Source: Cyprinodon diabolis | Taxonomy: Eukaryota > Chordata > Actinopteri > Cyprinodontiformes > Cyprinodontidae | Direction of reading: 5' to 3' | Assembly (NCBI GenBank): GCA_030533445.1 | Contig: CM060076.1 | Span: forward strand, 25,964,603 to 26,028,602 | DNA length: 64,000 nt | Shown: in pieces, positions 49,701 to 61,875 of the stretch | Numbering within the stretch: the stretch's first letter is position 1 | Layout of the letters: every line of letters starts with the position of its first letter | Position numbers and translations under genes: made by a program | The notes under the pieces: model-generated | The model's input: only the letters and a program-made list of their open reading frames with translations | Databases searched by the model: none | What the model was told of the DNA's origin: nothing

Positions 49701-52700
49701 AGTTATGCTTTGTTTTCAATGCTTCTTGAAATGTTCTGGTTCATGCTGAGACGATTGTGGCTCAATGGGAAGACGGATCGTGCTGTAAACATTTTTAACA
49801 CCGATCTGTGTATCGTGGATGAATGTGTGTGTGTTAGAGTGCTTTGAATGGCTGGCATGATAAGAACTGTATGAATGTGGTTAATTTGCTACACTTACAA
49901 ACTAAAGGTTCCCTCTCTTGTTATCTTGTGAGACTCCCTGGTATTCCACTCGATTCCGCCCTTGAAGGTTTCCTATATCAGCCCTAATGAGTTTTCCCCG
50001 ACAATATTCAAGTCTAATCTTTTTTATTAATTTAGTCGTCCCCCCAAAGAAGACTTAGACTTGGGATTATTCCTTTAGGGAAATTCTGGTTCGGGTAGCT
50101 TAAATAGAGGACAAAGGGTTAAAGCAAGATGCTATTAACGATAAAAATACAACAGACTATATAAAAAGAGTGTATATAGTACAAAAAGCATAAAAAAGAA
50201 AAATTTTGTAATGTCCTGGAATATATCCCTTAGATATAAAAATATCTGCACAGTAGAGAGCCAAGTGAAGACTACACAGTAGTTTACTTGGGTAAGTGCA
50301 GTTGCACTGCAGAAATGTACTGACCATTCAAATAAGTGGAAATTATACAGACTACATAGTAGTTGGATTATTGCACTTGTACTGAAGAGATGTACAGACC
50401 TTATAACTAACTAAAAAACTACACAGGCTACACAGTAGTTGGCATGGGTTATTGCCCCGTGAGAGCGTAGAATGTTGCACATGATTGACAATAGGTAATG
50501 TTTTGCATAAGATGTCCAAGGAGGGGGGTGCTTCCTAACACCTCCTCTTTCCCCCAAGTGATGAGTTGTACAGCTTGATGGCTTAGGGAACAAATGAGTT
50601 CAGCAGTCTGTTGGTCCTTTATAAAGGTTGCAGAGAGATATATTAGTATAGCATCCTCCAAATTTAAGAGAGACACAGATATCTATTTCCTCTTTGCATA
50701 AAGATCTTTATTTACTTTTTTCTAGATATAATAGTAGGAATTGGGGAACATGTTTTTCTGGCATTATGATACTTATCTTGACATGTGCTGGAGGGCCAAA
50801 CCCACCTATGAGGTTACAGTCATTTGCTATTATGTCTGTTTTTTCCTACTTGCTTTGATTCTGTTTTATTTTCCTATATTTTAATCATGTAAAGTACTTT
50901 GCATTGTCTTTGTACTGAATTGTGCTATACAAATAAATTTGCCTTGCCCTGCCTTGCCTTGGTGTTTAGATGTTTTCAGAAAAATTTAGATACAGTACTT
51001 CATTTGTGTTAATCCTTAGTAATGTATTTTCATACACCCCAGATAAGATTTGAATGCAAGAAAAAAGTAAATAAAAGTGATGTAGCTCAGCGTATTATTA
51101 AGATTTTTAGGGTTTCAGTCTGATCAGCTCCCTGGATTCCAGTATGTGGAAGGCTAGTCCATAACTCGGGTTTATCAGGCTTAGATGTTGAAAGAGTAAA
51201 GCAGAACCCGGGAAGTTTTATTTATATTATTCACCACAAGACCTGTGATGATTAAAAAATCTTTAGTATGTGTGGAGAAACAGCTTTAACTTACTATGCA
51301 GGTGGTTTTAGATAAAAGAGATTGGAGAGAAGCTGCTGGTTATCAAATCCCCATCAGCTGTGAGTTCATGTTGCCACGGTGAGGTTAAACGCAGCGCAAC
51401 TTCTGACTCAGATTTATTTTTTTTAAATCACCAAAGGTCCGTCCTGCTCTGCAGCTGCTAACTGAGAAACTCTGCTAATGATTCATATTTGTGCTAAAAA
51501 GGAGGCATCCACTAGCACATTTCGGTGGCATTAAAACGGCAAAGTAGGGTTTTAAAAAGCAGCCTCTTCTCCTTATTTTTAATGGATTCTGTGAGATTTT
51601 CTGTCACATGGAGGCTTCTGGTGCAAAAGGTGTTATTCTGTTGGCTGGTGTGAAAGACCTTTTTCTTACATGTCTCACATAGAATGCATGTGAAGGTAAA
51701 TCTGTTCAGCCTTTCTTACTCCAGCTTTAGATGAAGGTTTTGCTTTTTAGAAATTTTAGTCACACTAAAAGTTAGGAGTTCATTTAAGCATGCATTTTTG
51801 TTTCCTCCTTTTTCATCTGTATTTAAAGGATCAATATCCGCCAGACTGTGGGAGAGTTACAGACTCCTCTATAACACTTAAATTTCATCACCTAGAAAGT
51901 CATTTAAAGTCATATAAAGATGCTCATCTTTCCTACATTACAGAATAATCAAAAGGTGCTTCAATTAACTTTCAAATTAAACAAAAATCTTTATTACAAA
52001 GTATATCAGTCTACATTCACTAATTGGGTTTTAATCATAGTCTGTTATGTCTAAATCCCCCTTGGCTTCTGTTTCAGGTTCCTTCACCTGTGTGGCGTCC
52101 AACCCGGCCGGGGAGGCCCAGCAGACGGTGGATCTGCTCATCACTAAACTCCCCCACATTACCAACGACACCATCGCCGAGCAGGAGCCGGACCCCGGAT
52201 CTTCAGATATCGCCACTGTGACCAAGACGGGGGCCGAGGCGGGAGGGGTGCCGATGGGGAACGCAAAGACAAGTCAGGAGAAGAAGGTTGTAATCGCAGA
52301 GGCCACCTCAACCTCAGCCCTGGTCAAGTTCAACTTTCACAGGAGCATTCCTGGAATCCGCATGTTTCAGATCCAGTATAATGGCACCTATGATGACTCG
52401 CTGGTATACAGGTAACCAGAAAGATTAATCTGGATGCATGGTAACTGATAATGCAGTAGAACCGGCTGATTTCCCTGTATTGAGGAAATCTTGAGCTCTT
52501 CCTAACCCGCTGACTCTTACCTATCCTCTGTGTAAATGCATAATTCTCTTTGGATGTTAGGTCATTAAGAGCTGGACCTGAATGTTTGCATAGTATCACT
52601 TAATCCCATCAGGAAGGCTAATGCACAGCACATGAATTCATCTCCTTCGACTCCTAATCCCCCTTGTGTATTATTTACTACATGCAAGGCCTTGATAATG

Positions 52701-55700
52701 CCTAATCAACAAAATCAAAACAGAATGTCAGCACTAAGCTGCAGACCCAGGGGAAGATGAAAGAGCCGTCTTCCACTGTTTTACAAAGAGCGTCAGTTGC
52801 TTCACACAAGCCTGTCTGAAGAAGCACAGCACAGAGTTTACTTTCATCCCTGCCTGCTCACTGTTAATCACTGAGATATGTTAGGATCATTGCACCTACT
52901 CTTTTTCCCAGATGAACTTCAGGTCAGCAGCACATATGGTCCTTCAGCGGTAGCTGCTACATAGAAGTGTTCTGTGCTCCCTAGCAGCTTTTTACCTCTG
53001 ATATTGTTGAAACAATTAATCAAATGTCACCAACAGCTTGTGTTTAGAAAGATCTGAAGTAGCCCCCTGAGAATATGGCGATTTTATCTAAACAACATTA
53101 AGCTGAATAATCGGTTTTCCTCTTCAGAATGATCCCCCCAACCACTAAGAACATCCTGGTGAACAACCTGGCGGCAGGCACGCAGTACGATCTGTGCGTT
53201 TTGGCCATCTACGACGACCAGGTCACCTCGCTGACCGCCACCAGGGTGATAGGCTGCGTCCACTTCACCACCGAGCCGCAGTACCTCAGGTGCCACTTCA
53301 TGCAGTCCCAGTTCCTTGGCGGCACCATCGTGGTCATCATTGGAGGGATTATTGTGGCATCTGTGCTCGCTTTCATCATCTTCCTCATTGTGCGTTACCG
53401 AGTGTGTAACCAAGGTGAAGCAGACAAGGTTAGTATTGCAGCTTTTGAGTTTTCATTGCTTTCATATTTCCTTACCTTCATAAACCACTTCACATCTTCC
53501 CCGTTTTTTCATATCAAAGCCAAGACCTTCAATTAAATTTATGTAATAGACCAGTAAAAAAAAAAAAAGTCATCATTGTGAAGCAGAAGGAAATGATTCA
53601 TGGTTTATTTTTTGCCTTTAAAAATAAAAATGTGACGAGTGTATTTGTATATAAGTTGACGTGGTTAATATAATAAATAAATAACAAATTAATTATTTCA
53701 ATGTGTCATTAACTTATTGAAACTGTTAATAAATACATTATTTATTAGATATATAATTAATTATATGGCCCTCAGTTTAAATATATACATTGCATTTTAG
53801 GATGTGAATACATAATAATTTTTTCCTGATTCAATAAATGATTTCATCTACCTAGATTTCATCTAGAATTATGAGGCGGGTCTGAATCCTACTCCATAGA
53901 AACCCTGACATCCGATTGGTTGTTTGTTGCTGAGCAAGATAAAACTTTGTTCTGCTTTTTTTTTTCATTCTAATGTTAACATTTTGGCCAGTAAGTATGT
54001 TACTAAAAAGTGTTGCCATTTATTTACAGCACATTGGCTGAGTAATTACAGCCTCTTTACCCATAGTCTGGTCTCTGAAAAGTGTGAGCTCACATGAGCT
54101 GGCAAATTAGCTTCAAATAAAATGCAACGCATTTCTGAAGTTATTTCAACCCTTTCCAGTGTAAATATTGACTTACTAGTAAAAAAAGACAGGATAAAAA
54201 AAAACCAGAAAGAATTTCACTTCTTTTGCTCAGTTAGAGGCAGCCAATCAGATGTCAGGGTTACTGCGAATTTGACCCTAGTCCCGCCTCTTTGACTTTG
54301 ATGGATGTGTGACAATTTACATACTTACTTCCTAAAATCAATATATTTAATTGAGGTCCTTATATTTAATTATGCATTGGTGACATAAATTTTGCATTTA
54401 TTTCCAGTTTTCATAAATGAATGATGCATCAAAAAATATTTCATATGGCATTTATTTATTGAATTATGGCACTCATCACCCTCCATATATTTTGTTTAGT
54501 CCTCTTAAGTCAATACTTTGGGTTCAGTTACAAACATTAGCCTTTTTTTTCAATACCTGCTTTGCATATCTAAAGCCCATTCTTTTTCTAAATTCAAGCT
54601 TAGTGGGATTGGATGAAGAACATTAGTCCACATTAGTTTTAAAACATTCCTAGAGTTTAATCTGGTTTTAAACAAACATGTCAGAAAGTTCAGAATTTTT
54701 CATATTTTACCTTTTTACATATTGTATCAAATAAAAAGGTTTTGATCTTAATTTATCTCTCTATCACTGCTATAAGGTGGGTTTAATACAAAACGCAAAT
54801 GAGATGCATTTTACGTGTCATTGACCCGTTGGTCAATTGGCATTTCGCCCGCTCTCCTGCAAACAGTTCACAGCTCTCTTTAGCACATCATTAAATAGGA
54901 GATACATCTATCTATATCCTCTTGTCTGTTCAACCTAATGGTGGACGTTGATTTTACTGAGCGAGTCACAGTACTCTATATAATATGGAAAACCAAACAA
55001 CAGCATTGGCATCCTTAGTTCCTCCAGATCTACTTCCAGTTCATCCAGTTTGCCTGCTCCAGGTGCTGCAGCTGGATTCAGGACCCAGTTTCAGCACCTT
55101 CTCACCTGTTTTGAGGATGGATCCCTCTCTGAAGTTTTTGAAAGAAAGCATCTTTTACCACACATCACAACCACATCCAGACACTGACTCAATCGACAGA
55201 AAATTTCGGATTATTGAATTCCAGCTAAATTTGTCTTCTGTTTTTTCCTGCATCGACCATTCCTATTCACAGTATCAATCTGTTTTATAGCCATTGCTCA
55301 AAACTCGTCATTCATATCACAGACTGTTAATTCTCAGCGCCTTCGCTTTTGGGATGAGACACTTTTAAAGGAGTATTTCCACAGGATGATGCTGCCAACA
55401 CCATGGTTTTTATAGTAGGGATGTCATGTGGGTTATGAATCAGATTAGAAGTAATATTTCTGTTTCGAGTGGTGCTGTAACTCCTGGATGACATGTGGAA
55501 AACTGAAAACATGACCGAAGTGTCTTCCAGCTGAGCTGCAATTCTTAGCAGTTGTAAAATTGTCTTTCAATGGATTACGAATATCTCTATGAGATGTTCA
55601 ATACTTATGTTATGATAAAGTGAAACCACAATCCTCTCTGAGCTTGTTAGAACAGAAACCACAGATTAATGATCACTACCTAGCTTGTTTATACTGGAGG

Positions 55701-56857
55701 AGGCTCTGGAACAACCTCTCACATGAATGCAGACGAATAGTGGGAGCCTCCACACAGCCAGTGTTACTAAAATAATGGCATCAGACTTTTTAGAGTTAGA
55801 GACATGCAGTGTGTTCCAGCATAAAATAGCAAATCACCGAGGACTTCAAAGACCAGTTGCATTTATACTAAAATAAAATCATGTGGTAAATTGGCTGTAA
55901 TTGATTTTAATTAGGGGTGATAGAGGAAACATGGCTAAAATGCAATGTATTCTTTTTTAGATTTTCTTTGTTACACACTACTTTGTGTTGATCTATCATA
56001 TGAAAACCTTATATAATATTTAGCATGGTAGCAGCAAAACAAAATCTGAAGGAAGCACAAAAAAGAATACTTTTGTTAAGCAATGTGCTGCCTTTAAAAT
56101 CATTGTGTTTACTTGTCAACATGTCTCCCTTCTCTCTTGTATTTATCTCATGTCCAATCAGGCACTGGAGATGGGGGATATCCGTTCGCTGAGCAGCGAT
56201 GGACAGCTACAGGGCTGTGGGATCCCTAAGTCCCTCTCCAAACAGGTTCTGCGTCCAGAGAAGAATGACAAGGAATGCCTCAGAGTTGCCCTCCCACCTC
56301 CAGAGCCAACCAAGCAACGACCTCCTGTTTCTCTACCAACCACCAAACCTTCGGTTCCCGACTGCACGGTGTCGTCGTCTGCAGGCAGCCATAGCTGGCA
56401 CCCGGCCTCCCCAGGAGCGCCGAGGCCCAAGCGCTCCGGAGCTCCACAGAAACCCCCAGAGGCCCGGCGAGCTGATGCCCAGACAGAGGTTGAGCTCAAC
56501 AACATGAACCGCAATAACTCCTCAGAGGTCAAAATGGCCAATACCATCGCTCTCCCAGGGCCTGGCCAACCCCAGAAATGGACTGCTGCTCCAAGAGGCC
56601 CCCGACCCCACCACGCTTCCCGGCATTACATGACTGTGCCTGCAGGAGGTGTGAGAGTGAACCGCAGGCACTCCCTTAATGCAGACTCGTACAGAGAGCG
56701 CTGCTATGTGGCCTACCCCAAAGTTGGGGCCAGCCTGCGCTCCAAGCGCAGCCTGTCGATGAGCGGAGAGCTTCCGCAGCTCGAGAGCACAACAAACATC
56801 CATCGAGCCAGGGACAAACTATCCAGGTCTGAGTGGCTGCTGGAGAGCACTTTATGA
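43787..56857 (+). CDS. lrfn5: Leucine-rich repeat and fibronectin type III protein 5 (SALM5-type synaptic adhesion molecule), 5 coding exons
   Basis: Type I postsynaptic adhesion protein; mammalian LRFN5/SALM5 binds presynaptic LAR-family receptor phosphatases (established knowledge). Coding exons 43787-44677, 45765-45939, 52078-52411, 53128-53428 and 56162-56857 join in phase to give 798 aa (human 719). Order: signal peptide about 1-17; LRRNT (CPKRCVCQ); about seven leucine-rich repeats; LRRCT ([15 protein letters not shown]), all in the first coding exon; C2-type Ig domain with LRCKARG and FTCVASN cysteines; linker [12 protein letters not shown]3 domain; transmembrane helix about 533-556; cytoplasmic tail ending ESTL. 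The ectodomain matches LRFN5 better than other LRFN members (for example [34 protein letters not shown]). The ATG at 43787 was chosen because the in-frame ATG at 43745 lies in the intron, before the acceptor at 43761. Teleost a/b paralogue status is unknown. Confidence 0.96.
44678..45764. other. lrfn5 intron between LRR and Ig exons
   Basis: A/T-rich intron of about 1.1 kb. No gene or clear repeat family was recognised. Confidence 0.55.
47260..47475 (+). mobile_element. tRNA-derived SINE
   Basis: The head has tRNA-like pol III promoter boxes: an A-box-like TGGTTAGGGCATTGCACTTG and a B-box-like GAGTTCAAGCCCC. It is followed by the fish SINE core GGGTCCCTGAGCAAGACCC and TTAACCCC. The tail (GCTCTGTATTTGTGACAATG, then AATGACAATAAAA) resembles a LINE 3' end. 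It is full length or nearly so and in sense orientation in an lrfn5 intron. Confidence 0.82.
50050..50690 (+). mobile_element. Degenerate retroposon-like block
   Basis: Several segments echo a widespread teleost repeat: GGAAATTCTGGTTCGGG near 50085, and GAGTTGTACAGCTTGATGGC then TCTGTTGGTCCTTTA near 50562-50622. Three related copies of a roughly 65-bp motif with CTACACAGTAGTT (about 50270, 50350, 50425) also occur. No open frame remains; the boundaries are approximate. Confidence 0.4.
50770..50962 (+). mobile_element. LINE/SINE 3' tail with TTGCC simple repeat
   Basis: The end reads AAAGTACTTTGCATTGTC, then GAATTGTGCTATACAAATAA and TTTGCCTTGCCCTGCCTTGC. This is the common fish retroposon tail of a 'gctatataaataaa' core plus (TTGCC)n. 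Only the 3' end is present. Confidence 0.6.
53545..53660. mobile_element. Tc1-like terminal fragment
   Basis: AATAGACCAGTAAAAAAA, ATTGTGAAGCAGAAGGAAAT and ATTCATGGTTTATTTTTTGC follow the terminal pattern of the fish Tc1-like miniature family. No coding part remains. Confidence 0.5.
53873..54290. mobile_element. Non-autonomous DNA transposon with long terminal inverted repeats
   Basis: Both ends begin GAGGCGGG(T/A)CT read inward and stay similar for about 65 bp, including AACCCTGACATC(C/T)GATTGG and a (C/G)TGAGCAA block. The interior has no open frame. No clear target duplication was found at the edges, so the superfamily is uncertain. Confidence 0.75.
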
Positions 56858-57830
56858 TTTCAACTTTACAACCTGAGTGTTCTGTTTTTCCCAGACTAGA
56901 TTGGATGTCCGCCGTGGAAGAGAGTGCAAACTTTCTGCCTTGTTTGAGCTCCTCACTGAGGGACCTGTGGAAAGCAGGCACACAGGGTCAGGGGTCAATG
57001 GTTCATTTGTTTTCTACCTTATAACCTATCAGAGTCTTGTTTATATCAACTTCAATGAAAGGCACAACAATGTATAAACGACGTCATGTACAAAAATGTT
57101 TAGTTGTGTGAGATACCATATATCTCAGTGCAACCATAAGTGTTCATGTGGTTTTGAATGCGGTAATCTGAACATACTGTATAATAAGAGCATCATACAG
57201 GGGATTGGGTCATTATACTGCCTGAGCTGACAGAATATCTGAAGACTTTGAACATTCAGGCGTCTTGTCTTTAACTCCACCTACAGATGGAGATATGTCT
57301 TAATTACTTTTTTGGGAGGCGGGGTTCCAGAAGTTAGGAATGTACTTTACAACCCGGAAGTGCGGGAACAGAATGTAGTAGACAAGAGAACACTCCAGCT
57401 CCTCATCCCTCCCAGATCCAGCACAATGCAGCATTTCTTTTTTCCCCATTTCTCGTGGCACAAGTCGACTCGAGCTAATACTGCCCTCCGGTTTGAATCG
57501 ATACATTTTTATCACATAATTACATAAAGACTCCACTCGGATAGGATTCCTGTCATGACTGATTCGAGCGGCAATTTGAACCAGCACTGGTGGCATGACA
57601 GGTGCTGCAACTAATCTGATATTACGTGTGGGTGAGATCCAGAGGAATGGTTCATTTCCATATTTTATACTCGCAGACGTTTATCTTGTCACGCCGATAA
57701 ACCGTTGTAAATTAACTTGTCAATGTAAGAGAAGGGATTATAATCACGAGAACGGGAGGCCGACCGCTCTTGATTTTGCTGTTGTTTCTGTTTGATGTTT
57801 ACCAATATAAATAAACCAGTGATAAAAGAA
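56858..57830 (+). other. Probable 3' untranslated region of lrfn5
   Basis: This follows the lrfn5 stop codon up to an AATAAA at 57810-57815. The part at about 57300-57790 is unusually CpG-rich for this window and may be an inserted repeat, so the true transcript end is uncertain. Confidence 0.4.
57810..57815 (+). terminator. Candidate polyadenylation signal of lrfn5
   Basis: AATAAA lies about 950 bases past the stop codon. Other variant signals exist nearer, so usage is unproved. Confidence 0.3.
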
Positions 57831-60800
57831 AGATTGATCTTTTGTTCTTCAGCTTTTCCTCTGAGCTTCACCACATATGAAATCAGTGAGGATCATTTAG
57901 AAAAGAACAACAAAGAAACTCCCTTTGTTGCTGGACGCCCTGCTTGCAGAAGTGCTTACAATTTGGGACTTTCTGTCATCTTTTAGCAGCTTAATTCCCG
58001 CCTCTCTGCAAGTGGTTTACCTCTGACAGATCCCAGAAGTCTCGTGTTTGTTCAGAGAGAGAAGGGAGGCTGATGATGAAAAGAGGCTTCGCCAGTCATC
58101 GGGGACGCCTCTCGCTTGCAGATCTTCTAGCTCATCTAACAGCCCTGTGTCTGCTCTCACAGAAGCCAGCTTCTGCAGAAACCTGCAGCAGAAGAGGTTA
58201 AACACAGCTTCCCGCAGTGGGAACCTGTTCAGGGCTCATTGTACAGCGAGAGTGGAAGGACTGAAGGTGTGCTATGCTTTATCCTTTGGAACAGGATATC
58301 TGTGTTTTGGTGGCTGGGTGCTTCAGGATTGATTTTATATATGCTGGGATACCGAAAAACATCAGCTTTTTGTTAGAGGTGAAACCTTCCAGGATCAGCT
58401 GCTTAGTCTCTAAGTGTAAGACGTGAATTAATTCCTGTCATCTAAACTGGATCCATTCATCATTTCTTGCTCATTACAGGCGATTAAAATGCTGAGAAGC
58501 TTAGGCTAAGGCCTTGGTTCAGTTTGCTGGCAGGAGCCAAAGGTGTTTGTTAATAATATATGCTTTTCTGGAGTGAAACAGAGTGGCAGAGGTGTGTGTT
58601 TTGGTGTGGGGGGGGGGAGCAGAAAGGCATAAATGGAAGGTTTTGTGAAACAAATACATTGAGGAGGGTGGGAGGCTGAGACACAGGGGTTGAGGATGAA
58701 GATGCAGGAGTGTGCAGCAGATAACTCAGAGATTTAGAGAGAGAGAAGAGAAAATGCAGAGCTGGGGTGCAGAGGATCAGAAAATAGCTACTTTTGTATG
58801 GCAGTCCTACAGCCTCTTTTTCTTAGGTATTCAATGCACCTTCTCTGAGATGGTGAGCATGTGGAGGAGGCTTCAGCGGGGTGAGAGCCCTCAACTGGAG
58901 GTCAGCCGGCAGGCATAGCAGAGTGTAACCCTGCAACAACATCAAAACCACATGGTTTCCTTCATCAGAGTGCAAGAGCTTGACCCACTTTCTAACCCCA
59001 TTGTAATGTGTCACCAGGCCCCTGAGCGGCCTCTCCCCTCCTGGTACACCCTCATGACCCCACGCTGTAGTCAGTCTACTTTCCTGCACCATGCTGACAG
59101 CTGAAAGCTCCTGTCATGTCTTTTTTGTGGAACTACAAACACAATTTAAAATCCCCGGCAAAATACAGTCTTGGCTCGTCCCCTGGTTAAACGTTGAGCT
59201 AGGTCCACTACTTTATTGACTTTGAGTTTCTCAACTACTGTCACTTTAAAACTCAATGTATGGACCTTGTGTTGTGCAAGGAACCCCAACCAAAGCATTT
59301 TTAAAGGTTAATTAAAGGACGCTTACAAAACACAGCTTAAGGTACACCAAGGTTTAAAAAATTGTTAAAACTCACAAAGGTAATTATTTTACAGTCCATT
59401 AGTGCTAAAAGTTATCTGATAACATAGCTGGAAAAATAAGTTATTCTGTTTCCACTGTGCCTAGAGTAATGGAGCGTTGCCAACCTTTTTACCTTTAACT
59501 TCATACTATTACTTAAAGGTTCACTTCAGCTCTTTTTTTGTCGGATCTCCTGGACCTTTTTGGTAAAAGTATTATGGCTAAGCGCCCAGGGCAGCATGGT
59601 GTTGGGGGTTGAAAGGAGCACTAAAAAGAAATATCAATAAAAGAAGCCAAATCATTTTTTTTTCCAGTTGCACAATAAGTTGTATTTATGTCGACTATTT
59701 TTAACTCCAGTTCAAATGTCAGAAATGTTTTCTGTACAGGGCAGGTTGGTAATTTCTAATGATGCACAAGGGGTCTTTACATTTTCAAATAATTTAGGGT
59801 GTATTTAATCATATGTAGCACTCAGAATGTGATTTGGATAAATGTACCACTTTTATCAGTCCTAGGAGTGTTAAAAGTTACAAACAGTTTTTAAGCTTTG
59901 AATTGTTCTGTTACTGAATTGAAAAAGGGAAGCCTGCCAGAGGACCGCTGGCACCCTTTGTCTACCAACCACCACACTGTCTGTGTCCTGATAGCTCCCA
60001 GTTTATAAATCAGGAGAGCATTGATTTTTTTTTTATTATATTATATTCCCAATACAATTGTTCTTTTGAGATATTCAACCCCAGTAGTGGTATCTCTCTC
60101 TTCAGTTGGTATACTTTTTCCCAACCTTTTTTGACTTGTGTTCCCCTTTGGGCATTTTGTCTTACAATTAGTAGCCCTCTCAATCGAAACTATTGATGAT
60201 TTTCCAAAAGTGGAACATACAATAACTAATTATAAGATAAAACATATTTTACTTAATATCTTAATTTGAGCACTTCATTAATAGGCATTTAATGCTTTCC
60301 ATCTCAAATAAAAAAAAATATATAAATATGTTGCCTGGAGTTCAGTAAGGAATCAAAATAAATACAAAATAAAATCATATTATAAACCTGTATTTTTAAA
60401 ACTGGAGCTCGTCTGAGTAACTCCCTTATAAATACATTTAAACGTGATGAATTGGCAAATAATTACAGAAAAAAATATATATTCAGACTAAATAAGTTTT
60501 GTTTGTTTTTATCAAGACACCTGATCATGCTTGATGTGTGTCACAGCTGAAGGTGAAATCAAACATGTAAGAAAAAACTTACTTTTTTGCTGATAAACAC
60601 TTTCTTCTCACAAAGTAGAACAGATCCCAGCCATATTTTATTTTACTTTCCAAGAAATAATATTCAATATTTTCATGTACCCCTGTCCAGACCCCTAGTG
60701 GTCCACGTACCACCGGTTAGGATTCACTGCCATACAGCACAAAGGTTCCTACCCTCAGACTGCCTGATCCTACAAAAAATCACAGTGAAATATTGTATAA

Positions 60801-60942
60801 TTTCATTATTTGTGAGCAGTGGTGTAAAAAATACACAAATTTGTTACTAGATGCTGCAGTTTAAAACACTCTGGTAAAAGTTGAAGTATCAACTTGACCT
60901 CTTTACTCAAGTAAAGTGAAAGAGTATGTGCTCCAAAAACTA
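57831..60942. other. Gene-free stretch downstream of lrfn5
   Basis: Open frames at 58017-58332 and 58712-58918 show no known domain. A likely degenerate hAT-type element spans about 60095-60730. Otherwise nothing was recognised. Confidence 0.45.
60095..60730. mobile_element. Probable degenerate hAT-type element
   Basis: The right edge (GTGGTCCACGTACCACCGG, then TTAGGATTCACTG) and the left edge (CAGTTGGTATACTTTTTCCC, then AACCTTTTTTGACTTGTG) resemble the common CAGTGGTTCCCAACC-type ends of vertebrate hAT miniature elements in opposite orientation. The left end carries an apparent insertion. No target duplication was identified. Confidence 0.4.
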
Positions 60943-61875
60943 CTTAAAGGAATAGTACACCCAAAACATGATTAGCCTTCATTTTCTACTCACCCCCATG
61001 CTGAACAACACTCTGGAGTACTTTTTTGATATCTCAAATGCATCTGGAGATCTGGGAGGCTTCTTGCTGTCTGCTGACATTCAAATAATGGAGGTCTATG
61101 GTGCCCGAGGCAGAAAGGTCCATAAAAGTCCACAAAAAACGTGTCAATATTCCTCCATACTGCTCGTCCAATGTATTCCAAGTGTCCTGAGTGGGTAGCG
61201 TCCATAATTTACTCGAAACGAAGTCATTTAGAATGTTTTTAGAGCATAAACAGTAGTGTATAGGATTTCCTAAAAGCGCGCGCCTGCGTGTTCACGAGCC
61301 AACGGAAACTGCGGCAGACCAAACCAGATGAAAGTGCGCATTCAGCGTCTGCTCTTGATAATGCAAGCGTAGAAGAAGAAATTTGCTATTTACCTGTGCA
61401 AAGAAAGAAACAACGAAAGAAAAACGTCTGAGGACTTCAGTGTTGAGGAAGAGCATGAGTTCTTTGCCGAGCTGAATGCGCACTTTCATCTGGTTTGGTC
61501 TGCCGCGGTTTCCGTTGGCTCGTGAACTCGCAGGGGCGCGCTTTTAGGACATCCTATACACTACTGTTTATGCTCTAAAAACATTCTAAATGACTTCGTT
61601 TCGAGTAAATTATGGACGCTACCCACTCAGGACACTTGGAATACATTGGACGAGCAGTATGGAGGAATATTGACACGTTTTTTGTGGACTTTTATGGACC
61701 TTTCTGCCTCGGGCACCATAGACCTCCATTATTTGAATGTCAGCAGACAGTAAGAAGCCTCCCAGATCTCCAGATGCATTTGAGATATCAAAAAAGTACT
61801 CCAGAGTGTTGTTCAGCATGGGGGTGAGTAGAAAATGAAGGCTAATCATGTTTTGGGTGTACTCTTCCTGTAAAG
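60943..61875. mobile_element. Palindromic (foldback) DNA element
   Basis: Left arm 60943-61346 and right arm 61471-61875 are reverse complements over about 404 bp with only a handful of mismatches; the spacer is 124 bp. The outer ends (CTTAAAGGAATAGTACACCC and, inverted, CTTTACAGGAAGAGTACACC) are flanked by TA on both sides, a possible target duplication. Long open frames in each arm are mirror images of one another and have no known domain. It is gene-free DNA downstream of lrfn5. Confidence 0.88.

Larger units (their letters stand above)
45940..52077. other. lrfn5 intron splitting the Ig domain (6.1 kb)
   Basis: It contains a tRNA-derived SINE (47260-47475), a retroposon-like block at 50050-50690 and a LINE/SINE tail at 50770-50962. 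A short near-perfect hairpin lies at 49685-49720. No coding exon was found. Confidence 0.55.
53429..56161. other. lrfn5 intron before the cytoplasmic-tail exon (2.7 kb)
   Basis: It holds a terminal-inverted-repeat element (53873-54290) and Tc1-like terminal fragments at each side (53545-53660 and about 55965-56035). A 101-codon open frame at 54985-55290 has no recognisable domain or splice context and is probably chance. Confidence 0.5.

Noticed and set aside
54985..55290. 101-codon frame in an lrfn5 intron
   Set aside because: It has no domain, no fitting splice sites and A/T-rich intron composition, so chance is likely.
56158..56547. 129-codon minus-strand frame over the lrfn5 tail exon
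   Set aside because: It is a shadow of G/C-rich coding sequence; the plus frame matches the LRFN family.
58048..58332. 94-codon frame downstream of lrfn5
   Set aside because: It has no recognisable motif, splice sites or promoter, and could not be supported as a gene.
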